Source: a bacterium (lineage in GTDB: Bacteria > Zixibacteria > MSB-5A5 > GN15 > FEB-12). Taken from it: 7,905 nt of DNA. Shown here in pieces: positions 1 through 5,948 of this stretch. Position 1 is the stretch's first letter. Each line of letters begins with the position of its first letter. The position numbers and the translations under genes were made by a program. The stretch is taken from positions 1 through 7,905 of the forward strand of contig DAOUUR010000088.1 in assembly GCA_030668045.1 (NCBI GenBank), written 5' to 3'. Below the pieces are notes generated by a model. That model did not search any database. It worked only from the letters and a program-made list of their open reading frames with translations, and had not been told where the DNA came from.

Positions 1-405
1 GATACCGATATCGGCAACCTGATGGTCTACCCGATTCTGGCCGGGATCAAACTCTACCCTCTCTCCGGAATGAGCCTGAAGTTTCAGCCATACGTATCGC
101 TGGCCGGTGGCGTTTTCTATGGGCGCCGCAACGTCCAGATAACGACCGCTTTTTACTATTCCGAATTTGAAGAAGAATCGGCCACCAAGTTGGGGTACAG
201 TATCGGCGGCGGAATTGACTGGCCGGTCAGCAGCTCAGTCGGACTGGAATTGAGTACCCGCTACATGCCGATAGAATTCTCCAAAAGTCTTGTTTACGCA
301 TCCGATTACTCGGCATTTACGGTTGCGGTCGGAATTAAATATCTATATTCTTCAGTGAAAAATGGCAATAAGGATAAGACACATCACGGAGGATCACGAA
401 GATGA
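1..405 (+). CDS. Outer-membrane beta-barrel protein, 3' end only
   Basis: The reading frame is open from the first base of the window, so the gene starts upstream; 134 C-terminal residues are visible. The protein alternates short runs of polar and hydrophobic or aromatic residues with glycine-rich turns (for example FQPYVSLAGGVFYGRR, GYSIGGGIDWPV, VGLELSTRYMPIEF). This is the pattern of amphipathic transmembrane strands in small OmpA/OmpW-like barrels. The last predicted strand, FTVAVGIKYLY, resembles the aromatic-ending C-terminal signal recognised by the BAM complex. The protein does not stop there: 18 more polar, basic residues follow, ending HHGGSRR and encoded through the gap ribosome-binding site. 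The TGA stop overlaps the gap ATG (ATGA). It is probably an outer-membrane structural protein or small porin. No specific function or subfamily can be given, and the missing N-terminus prevents a check for a signal peptide or other domains. Confidence 0.72.
   Translation, partial: DTDIGNLMVYPILAGIKLYPLSGMSLKFQPYVSLAGGVFYGRRNVQITTAFYYSEFEEESATKLGYSIGGGIDWPVSSSVGLELSTRYMPIEFSKSLVYASDYSAFTVAVGIKYLYSSVKNGNKDKTHHGGSRR
388..394 (+). promoter_or_regulatory. Ribosome-binding site of gap
   Basis: GGAGGAT ends 7 bases before the gap ATG at 402, a near-ideal Shine-Dalgarno sequence and spacing. It lies wholly inside the coding sequence of the upstream beta-barrel gene, so ribosomes finishing that gene pass over it. 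The overlapping ATGA then allows termination and re-initiation at the same place (translational coupling, inferred). Confidence 0.8.
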
Positions 406-1388
406 AAGTTGCAATAAATGGATTTGGGCGTATTGGCCGGCTGGTTTTCAAAGCCGCCCGCAACACTGATCTCGAATTTGTTGCTATTAACGATCTAACC
501 GATGCCAAAACATTGGCCTACCTTCTCAAGTATGATTCGATTCACGGTCGCTATCCCGGAGAGGTGAGTTGCGAAGGGAACAACCTGATTGTGGACGGCA
601 AGAGTATCCCGATCACAGCCGAGAAAGACCCGAGCAAACTACCCTGGGGCAATCTTGGGGTCGATGTAGCGCTGGAATGCACCGGAAGATTCCGTTCAAA
701 AGACCAGGCTATGGCCTACATCAAGGCAGGCGCCAAGAAGGTGCTCATCTCCGCACCGGCTAAGGGTCATGACGGAACCTTCATTCCCGGTATCAACGCC
801 GATGAGTACGACAAGGCGAAACACGATATTATCTCAATTGGTTCATGCACGACCAACTGCCTGGCCCCAATGGTCAAAGTACTGATGGAGAACTTCGGTA
901 TCGTCAAAGGCTTCATGACAACTATTCACTCCTATACCAACGATCAGCAAATTCTCGACTTCCCGCACTCCGATCTTCGTCGCGCCCGCGCTGCTGCTGT
1001 CTCGATGATTCCAACTACGACCGGCGCGGCCAAGGCGATCGCCGAAGTGTTCCCAGCTCTCAAGGGCAAGATGGATGGCTGCGCGATCCGGGTCCCGACT
1101 GTCGATGCTTCAATGGTCGATCTGGCCGTTATCCTTGAAAAGGAAACCACTGTCGAAGAGATCAATGCGGCAATGAAGAAAGCTGCCGCCCAAAAACCGC
1201 TCTCCATGACTTTTGAGTACTGCGAAGACCCAATCGTGTCGGTTGACGTTATCGGCAATCCGAACGGCTCGGTGTTCGATTCGCTGATGACCATGACGCA
1301 GGGCAATTTCGTCAAAGTCTTCGGTTGGTATGATAACGAATGGGGATTCTCCAGTAGAATGGTAGACATGATCAAAATGATGCATTAG
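402..1388 (+). CDS. gap: Glyceraldehyde-3-phosphate dehydrogenase (NAD-type)
   Basis: Cytosolic enzyme that oxidises and phosphorylates glyceraldehyde 3-phosphate to 1,3-bisphosphoglycerate with NAD, reversibly. The 328 residues are close to the usual 330-340. The N-terminal Rossmann fold shows NGFGRIGR (residues 6-13) and an acidic residue after strand 2 (D31), expected for NAD binding. The catalytic motif SCTTNCLAP places the nucleophile at C149, and H176 in TTIHSYTND is the activating histidine. The [12 protein letters not shown] stretch with P188 matches the glycolytic NAD-dependent GapA type; NADP-preferring GapB enzymes usually carry different residues at 187-188. The C-terminus has the expected [14 protein letters not shown]. 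The ATG at 402 is supported by a strong ribosome-binding site and by the family N-terminus. It overlaps the upstream gene by 4 bases and pgk follows after 19 bases. NAD preference is inferred from these residues only. Confidence 0.98.
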   Translation: MKVAINGFGRIGRLVFKAARNTDLEFVAINDLTDAKTLAYLLKYDSIHGRYPGEVSCEGNNLIVDGKSIPITAEKDPSKLPWGNLGVDVALECTGRFRSKDQAMAYIKAGAKKVLISAPAKGHDGTFIPGINADEYDKAKHDIISIGSCTTNCLAPMVKVLMENFGIVKGFMTTIHSYTNDQQILDFPHSDLRRARAAAVSMIPTTTGAAKAIAEVFPALKGKMDGCAIRVPTVDASMVDLAVILEKETTVEEINAAMKKAAAQKPLSMTFEYCEDPIVSVDVIGNPNGSVFDSLMTMTQGNFVKVFGWYDNEWGFSSRMVDMIKMMH

Positions 1389-1407
1389 ACACCGAAGGCT
1401 ACTGATT

Positions 1408-2622
1408 ATGAATAAAGTTACTGTTGCAGATGTAAATTTCCGCAGTCGGAAGGTTCTTATTCGAGCCGATTTCAATGTTCCCCTCGACTCCGCCGGAAAC
1501 ATTACCGATGATCGCCGAATCCGAGGCGCTCTGCCGACTCTCAGGAAGGTCCTTGATGATGGCGGGATAGTTATTGCCTGCTCGCATCTGGGTCGTCCCA
1601 AAGGCAAACCGGTTCCAGAAATGTCGCTTCGCCCAATCGCCAAACGGTTGGGTGAACTTCTTGGTCAGGACGTACTCTTTGCCGAAGATTGTATCGGACC
1701 GGAGGCAGCCAATGTTGTTGGTCGGATGCAGGACGGTGATTGCGTCCTCTTGGAAAATCTTCGATTCCACGCCGAAGAAACGGCCAACGATCCGGAGTTT
1801 GCCGAGAAGCTGGCGTCGCTGGGCGATGTTTATGTCAACGATGCATTCGGCACAGCTCACCGCGCCCACGCCTCAACCGAGGGTGTCACGCGTCACTTCA
1901 GTCAGTCGTTAGCCGGGTTTCTTATTGAGAAAGAGCTGCGCTATCTAGGTAGTGCTCTTGCCGATCCGGCTCGGCCATTTGCGGCTGTTCTTGGTGGTGC
2001 CAAGATATCGGGTAAAATCGACGTTATCTCCAATCTGTTCGGGAAAGTCGATATGCTTCTGATCGGCGGCGGCATGGTCTTTACATTTGCCAAAGCAATG
2101 GGGTATGATATCGGCGATTCGCTCCTTGAGGAGAACAAAGTGGAGCTGGCCCGCGAGATTATCGCCAAAGCAAAAGGCTCTCGGACGGAACTCATTTTCC
2201 CCACCGATACCATCGTTGCAACCGATATCTCCGAAGATGCCCAGACTCAGGTCGTGCCGATTGACAAAATACCGGCCGGTATGAAGGGGCTGGATATCGG
2301 ACCAGAGAGCCTCAGGCTCTTTTCAGCCAAACTAAGGAATGCTAAGACTGTTGTCTGGAACGGCCCGATGGGTGTCTTTGAGTGCAAGCCGTTTGCCGAA
2401 GGGACGTATGGCGTGGCCAAACTGCTGGCTGAGATTACGGCTGACGGAGCCACGACTATCGTCGGCGGTGGTGATTCTGCCGCTGCGGTGGGCAAGACCG
2501 GTCTTGATAATAAGTTAACCCATATCTCCACCGGTGGTGGGGCCTCGCTGGAATTCCTTGAAGGTAAAGCACTTCCGGGAGTCGAAGCACTGACCAACGC
2601 CGCCAAGACGGAAGCAGTCTGA
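1408..2622 (+). CDS. pgk: Phosphoglycerate kinase
   Basis: Cytosolic kinase that transfers the acyl phosphate of 1,3-bisphosphoglycerate to ADP, giving ATP and 3-phosphoglycerate. This is the step directly after Gap. At 404 residues it is normal for bacterial Pgk. Family motifs appear in order: RADFNVPLD (19-27), [17 protein letters not shown] (R119 region), [26 protein letters not shown], the hinge/C-domain WNGPMG (317-322), the nucleotide-loop GGGDS (353-357) and STGGGAS (374-380). Together these cover both the 3-phosphoglycerate-binding N-domain and the nucleotide-binding C-domain. The ATG start is preceded by GAAGG at 1394-1398 with a 9-base spacer. It sits 19 bases after gap and 1 base before tpiA, so the three genes are almost certainly one operon. 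I see no frameshift or missing key residue, and no sign of fusion to TpiA, which is known in Thermotoga. Confidence 0.98.
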   Translation: MNKVTVADVNFRSRKVLIRADFNVPLDSAGNITDDRRIRGALPTLRKVLDDGGIVIACSHLGRPKGKPVPEMSLRPIAKRLGELLGQDVLFAEDCIGPEAANVVGRMQDGDCVLLENLRFHAEETANDPEFAEKLASLGDVYVNDAFGTAHRAHASTEGVTRHFSQSLAGFLIEKELRYLGSALADPARPFAAVLGGAKISGKIDVISNLFGKVDMLLIGGGMVFTFAKAMGYDIGDSLLEENKVELAREIIAKAKGSRTELIFPTDTIVATDISEDAQTQVVPIDKIPAGMKGLDIGPESLRLFSAKLRNAKTVVWNGPMGVFECKPFAEGTYGVAKLLAEITADGATTIVGGGDSAAAVGKTGLDNKLTHISTGGGASLEFLEGKALPGVEALTNAAKTEAV

Positions 2623-2623
2623 T

Positions 2624-3373
2624 ATGCGACAGAAAGTTATTGCCGGCAATTGGAAAATGAACGGCACTCCGAGGGAAACTAAGGCTCTGCTAAAAGCTCT
2701 CGTGGCCGCTAGCCGGACCCCCGAGAATTGCGCTATGGTCGTCTGCCCGCCCTATCCGGTGTTACATTTGGCCGATGTAATTCTCAAAGATAGCCCGATC
2801 AAGCTCGGCGCTCAGGATATGTCGGTTCACGACCGGGGTGCTTATACTGCTGAGGTCTCTGCAGAGATGCTGTTGACAGCTGGAGCAACCTACGTTATAT
2901 TGGGCCACTCTGAGAGGCGGCAATATCATGCCGAGTCCGATCAGCTTGTCAACGCTAAGGCAAAGAAAGCCCTGGCGGATGGACTAATCCCGATAATCTG
3001 TGTCGGTGAGACGCTGGAAGAACGGGAAGCTGACCGCACCGAAGAAGTTGTCGGTTCTCAGATCGGTGGTGTTCTGGCCGGGTTTGCGCCGGATATGATC
3101 GCCAGATCGGTTATTGCTTACGAACCTGTCTGGGCGATTGGTACCGGCAAAACAGCAACCCCGGAGATGGCGCAGGCGGTTCATCGGTTCATAAGAAACC
3201 GTGTCGCCGACCTCAACCAGGAAGCTGCCGAAACGGTTCCGATTTTGTACGGCGGATCGGTCAAACCGGATAATGCCGATGGTTTGTTGTCGCAGCCTGA
3301 TATTGATGGCGCCCTCGTTGGCGGCGCAGCGTTAAAGGCTGATGACTTTGTTGCAATAATTGATGCTGCGTGA
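2624..3373 (+). CDS. tpiA: Triose-phosphate isomerase
   Basis: Cytosolic TIM-barrel enzyme that interconverts dihydroxyacetone phosphate and glyceraldehyde 3-phosphate, feeding Gap. At 249 residues it has the usual length. Catalytic residues are all present: K11 in AGNWKMNGT, H95 in ILGHSERR, and E167 in YEPVWAIGTGKTA, which also holds the start of the mobile loop 6. The phosphate-binding YGGSV (209-213) and GALVGGAAL (229-237) close the barrel. GAQDMS and GAYTAEVSAEML are also typical. The start lies one base after the pgk stop; the only upstream purine-rich sequence is GGAAG at 2610-2614, inside pgk, so translation probably depends on ribosomes arriving from pgk. The stop TGA is followed immediately by ATGGAGG, part of the secG initiation region. 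Confidence 0.98.
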   Translation: MRQKVIAGNWKMNGTPRETKALLKALVAASRTPENCAMVVCPPYPVLHLADVILKDSPIKLGAQDMSVHDRGAYTAEVSAEMLLTAGATYVILGHSERRQYHAESDQLVNAKAKKALADGLIPIICVGETLEEREADRTEEVVGSQIGGVLAGFAPDMIARSVIAYEPVWAIGTGKTATPEMAQAVHRFIRNRVADLNQEAAETVPILYGGSVKPDNADGLLSQPDIDGALVGGAALKADDFVAIIDAA

Positions 3374-3375
3374 AT

Positions 3376-3380
3376 GGAGG
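3376..3380 (+). promoter_or_regulatory. Ribosome-binding site that fixes the secG TTG start
   Basis: GGAGG is followed after 8 bases by TTG at 3389, which begins the secG reading frame. No ATG or GTG in that frame gives a complete first membrane helix. The ATG at 3374 opens a three-codon reading frame (Met-Glu-Val-stop, 3374-3385) that overlaps this site, and so is not the secG start. Confidence 0.75.
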
Positions 3381-3388
3381 TATAATCG

Positions 3389-3823
3389 TTGTTTGAAGTT
3401 TGGTTAGGTATTCACATTATCGTCTGCTTCGCCCTGATCGGCGTAGTGCTGATGCAATCCAGTAAAGGCGGAGGTCTGGCCGGTTCCGCATTTGGCGGTG
3501 GCGGTGGTAGTGGCCTCGGTGGCGCTGTTTTTGGCGGCCGCGGAGCAGCTTCGTTCCTGTCGAAGGCAACTTCCGTACTGGCGGTGGTATTCATGCTCAA
3601 CTGCCTGGCTCTGGCTTATATGTCTTCGACCACTCGAGTCTCGACCAGTTCTGATGCCGGAGTGACCGGCGAATCGGTCGTCACCCGGAAGGCACAGGCT
3701 GAACGCGAACGGGCCATGCAGCAGCAGGCTGAGCAACAACCGATCGTGGCCGATACCGCCGACCTCTCGCTTGAGGAAATCATCGGCGAAGGCGAGACAG
3801 CTCCCGCAACTGACGGCAATTGA
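3389..3823 (+). CDS. secG: Preprotein translocase subunit SecG
   Basis: Small inner-membrane subunit of the SecYEG protein-conducting channel; it assists SecA-driven export. The 144-residue protein has the family layout: a first membrane helix (about residues 4-22), the signature loop VLMQSSKGGGLAGSAFGGG, then FGGRGAASFLSKAT leading into a second helix (about 60-78). The remaining 66 or so residues form a polar tail with a Gln/Glu/Arg-rich stretch (AQAERERAMQQQAEQQ) and an acidic end. Such C-terminal extensions vary widely in the family and their role is unknown to me. Initiation is at TTG, chosen because a clean ribosome-binding site precedes it by 8 bases and the family N-terminus begins there. 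The gene lies 15 bases after tpiA and 24 bases before a tRNA-Leu, so it is probably co-transcribed with both. Confidence 0.95.
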   Translation: MFEVWLGIHIIVCFALIGVVLMQSSKGGGLAGSAFGGGGGSGLGGAVFGGRGAASFLSKATSVLAVVFMLNCLALAYMSSTTRVSTSSDAGVTGESVVTRKAQAERERAMQQQAEQQPIVADTADLSLEEIIGEGETAPATDGN

Positions 3824-3847
3824 TCGAATCAGATCAGATGAATAGAT

Positions 3848-3929
3848 GCGGAAGTGGTGGAACCGGTAGACACGCTATCTTGAGGGGGTAGTGGGGAAAC
3901 TCGTGCGGGTTCAAGTCCCGCCTTCCGCA
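3848..3929 (+). tRNA. tRNA-Leu, anticodon GAG
   Basis: A full cloverleaf can be folded by eye. The acceptor stem GCGGAAG (3848-3854) pairs with CTTCCGC (3922-3928), and A3929 is the discriminator typical of leucine. The D stem is GTG/CAC (3857-3859, 3871-3873). The anticodon stem CTATC/GGTAG (3875-3879, 3887-3891, one T-G pair) encloses loop TTGAGGG, with anticodon GAG at 3882-3884, reading CUC and CUU. The class II variable region 3892-3904 can form a short stem closed by a GAAA loop. The T arm is GCGGG-TTCAAGT-CCCGC (3905-3921). CCA is not encoded, because the next bases are TAAA, so a CCA-adding enzyme must complete the end. I see no separate promoter in the 24 bases after secG; processing from the upstream operon transcript is likely. 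Confidence 0.95.
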
Positions 3930-3940
3930 TAAAAATATTG

Positions 3941-3972
3941 AAGCCTCCGGCTCCACTGCCGGAGGCTTTTTT
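3941..3972 (+). terminator. Intrinsic terminator after tRNA-Leu
   Basis: A perfect 11-base-pair stem, AAGCCTCCGGC (3941-3951) with GCCGGAGGCTT (3958-3968), has a 6-base loop and runs into six T residues (3967-3972). It starts 11 bases after the tRNA and would end the whole gap-pgk-tpiA-secG-tRNA transcript. On the minus strand the same stem is followed by CAATATTTTT, so weak action on the converging unit is possible. Confidence 0.93.
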
Positions 3973-3994
3973 GTGGTCAGTGGGCGGCAGATAT

Positions 3995-4006
3995 CAGATT
4001 AATCTG
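3995..4006. repeat. Perfect 12-base palindrome in the intergenic spacer
   Basis: CAGATTAATCTG equals its own reverse complement. It lies between the terminator of the plus-strand operon and the hairpins near the end of the minus-strand unit. No start codon or promoter is near it, so an operator role is not supported; it may be chance or part of a transcript-end structure. Confidence 0.5.
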
Positions 4007-4022
4007 CTGATCCCAGCCCTGT

Positions 4023-4052
4023 CGGCGGACATAAAGCCCGCCGCTACGCGGG
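4023..4052 (-). terminator. Overlapping GC-rich hairpins; possible terminator of the minus-strand unit
   Basis: Two stems compete for the same bases. CCCGC (4037-4041) pairs with GCGGG (4048-4052) around a 6-base loop, and CGGCGG (4023-4028) pairs with CCGCCG (4038-4043) around a 9-base loop. On the minus strand the first stem begins 17 bases after the stop codon of the gene at 5944-4070 and is followed by CTTTAT, a poor T-tract. It is therefore either a weak intrinsic terminator or simply a stable 3' end. The GC-rich palindromic make-up also resembles dispersed intergenic REP-like elements, which a single window cannot show. Confidence 0.4.
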
Positions 4053-4069
4053 TTGGTATATAATAATTT

Positions 4070-5944
4070 TTAGTTAGCGAAAGGGCTGGTTAGCTTGATT
4101 CGTTTCTTGGAACAGTTTTTCAGTTTTTCGCGCAGTGACTCGAACTCATCGAAGGCCGAAGTATCGACTTCGTAATCATAATAGGTCTTGGTCATATCGA
4201 CCGTCACCGAATCGTCCCATATCTGTGAGGCGAACGAAACGTCGCCGAAACTTACCCTCAGGCTATCATTGGCTGAGACCTCAATCCCTGATACATCAAG
4301 CGTACTGTCCCATTTCAAGCTATAATGATCCTGCCGACGATCGGGGTAAAAGAGATTGATCGGCCAATCTCGATCGGTTAAATCTTCCCTTTCCAGACCC
4401 CACAGATAGTTGTACAGCATCGGTTCGATGTAGATAACATCGCCAATCTTTCGGGCCTTCTTGATCATCCGAGCCTCTATGCTGACAACAAGTGGTTTCT
4501 CACAGTCGTCCTGATTCTCGATAGTGTATGACTCTATGCGATACTTCTTATTGGCTCCATGAAATTGGTCGTGTATATACTCCTTTTCGTCGGCCTTATC
4601 GAACGAGGCTAGATAATTTCGCATCCGCGTCGCACTGTGGCCGATGATCTCCATGCGTGTTTCAAACTCAAGTGACAGGTCAGAATGCAGGAAAAATGAT
4701 GTTGATCGGGATGTCTTGTTGTTTTCCGGTTTGCCGGCAGGAGTTTGCCGGAGTACACCTCCACTGTCGGTGACGATCAGACTGGGAACATCCTCATCAT
4801 CCCATCGAATCTGCCCGTACTCGCAGTTGTCGCAGGTGGGATCCATCCAGACCGTATCATTGTCCACTATAGCCACCGCGATAACGTGGTTAAATGCTCT
4901 TCGCGGAAAATCGACATCGGTCCAGCCCTTGTCGCGTGTCATAAGAAGAGCGGGATATGACTCAATCCCATTCTGCCGCAGTCGTGAGATTAAGAGTGTC
5001 GTCATATCTTTGCAGTCACCATATCGGACTTCGGCGACGGTCTCCGCATCATGGGGGACCCACCCGCCGGTACCGATTGAGATGGAGACATAGCGAATAT
5101 CGTCCCTTACTTCATCGTAGAGCGCTTTCACCAGGTCTGGCTTGGAGTCGGGCAGAGGGGTTATACGGCTGGGAGGAGTTGGATTGATATTATCGGCATA
5201 CATCGGTTGCGCAAAGCGTCCGATATCGGACCATTCGGAACCGCTGCACTTGTATTTCCCCAGTTTCATTTCCTCGGGTCGAAAGACAATATAGGTCTCG
5301 CGATATAAGCCATAAGGCAGGTAATCAATCTTCTCCAGCTCCGGTATATCCATGAGTTGCCAGCGATAAACGTCCCAGCCATCGCCAATTTCTACTTCAG
5401 GAGGATTATCAAAGTTATACTGCTTGTACGAAAATTCGTCTTCATCGCGGATCGAAAGCGTATACTCCGCAAGCTCGACCGGAACAAAACGCTGGAACGT
5501 TGCTCCCGGCCAGAAAAAGAGCGATTTGCCTTCGACAACATAGCGGTATTCCACCGAGTAAGGGTAGACCGGACCTTTGAGTTCGACGAAGTAATAGCAT
5601 TGGTCGGCATAGAGAGAGTAGCCACCGTACCCGCACGCTTTATCAAGGTCCCCCTTGTCACGGGAATAGATTTTATTGCCATCAGCACCGAATACGGTCG
5701 CCTCGAATTCCTTGAGTGACTCGAACTTATTGATCCAGATGCCGAATTCGGCATAATCATCACCGCGAGAAGCATTGATGGTCACTTTGTGATCAACGAT
5801 CAGAAGAAATTTGTTTCCCTCCACTTTGCAGTCCCACGACAGGCGATTATAAACTGCTTTGGGCAGTTCTTCCTCCGCACCCACCGAAAAAGCGAATACC
5901 CCAAGCAGGACGGAAATTACAATCAAGCCGGAAAGGAATTTCAT
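4070..5944 (-). CDS. Exported DUF3857/transglutaminase-like protein with intact catalytic triad
   Basis: The 624-residue protein begins with a signal peptide (MKF, a hydrophobic stretch at about 4-20, probable cleavage VGA|EE after A23), so it should be periplasmic or cell-surface. Residues of about 45-220 match the DUF3857 domain style (IYSRDKGDLDK region, YSVEYRYVVEG). Residues of about 255-390 form a transglutaminase-like core: RYVSISIGTGGWVPH, RYGDCKDMTTLL with the nucleophile C311, FNHVIAV with H353, and WMDPTC with D368. The triad is therefore complete. The rest is probably beta-rich. A CxxC pair (C371, C374) follows the catalytic Asp. The family includes peptidases and acyl-transferring enzymes; the actual substrate is unknown. 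It starts 4 bases after its upstream paralogue, with AAGGAA at 5957-5952 as ribosome-binding site, and is clearly co-transcribed with it. Confidence 0.9.
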   Translation of the reverse strand: MKFLSGLIVISVLLGVFAFSVGAEEELPKAVYNRLSWDCKVEGNKFLLIVDHKVTINASRGDDYAEFGIWINKFESLKEFEATVFGADGNKIYSRDKGDLDKACGYGGYSLYADQCYYFVELKGPVYPYSVEYRYVVEGKSLFFWPGATFQRFVPVELAEYTLSIRDEDEFSYKQYNFDNPPEVEIGDGWDVYRWQLMDIPELEKIDYLPYGLYRETYIVFRPEEMKLGKYKCSGSEWSDIGRFAQPMYADNINPTPPSRITPLPDSKPDLVKALYDEVRDDIRYVSISIGTGGWVPHDAETVAEVRYGDCKDMTTLLISRLRQNGIESYPALLMTRDKGWTDVDFPRRAFNHVIAVAIVDNDTVWMDPTCDNCEYGQIRWDDEDVPSLIVTDSGGVLRQTPAGKPENNKTSRSTSFFLHSDLSLEFETRMEIIGHSATRMRNYLASFDKADEKEYIHDQFHGANKKYRIESYTIENQDDCEKPLVVSIEARMIKKARKIGDVIYIEPMLYNYLWGLEREDLTDRDWPINLFYPDRRQDHYSLKWDSTLDVSGIEVSANDSLRVSFGDVSFASQIWDDSVTVDMTKTYYDYEVDTSAFDEFESLREKLKNCSKKRIKLTSPFAN

Positions 5945-5948
5945 GCGT

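Noticed and set aside
323..351. Possible promoter upstream of gap (TTGCGG, 17 bases, TATTCT)
   Set aside because: The -35 box matches consensus at only three positions, and the elements sit inside the beta-barrel coding sequence. The match is no better than chance.
944..1869. Long open frames antisense to gap and pgk (up to 177 codons)
   Set aside because: They lie opposite genes with unmistakable family motifs, have arginine/serine-rich low-information translations, resemble no family I know and lack ribosome-binding sites.
3820..3847. Separate promoter for the tRNA-Leu (TTGATC at 3820)
   Set aside because: A -10 box at proper spacing would fall at about 3843-3848 and place the transcript start inside the tRNA, so it could not make a full-length product.
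4644..5719. Plus-strand open frames of 120-149 codons opposite the first DUF3857/transglutaminase gene
   Set aside because: These are shadows of a 624-codon gene with signal peptide, domain motifs and a good start. They have no initiation signals and no recognisable domains.
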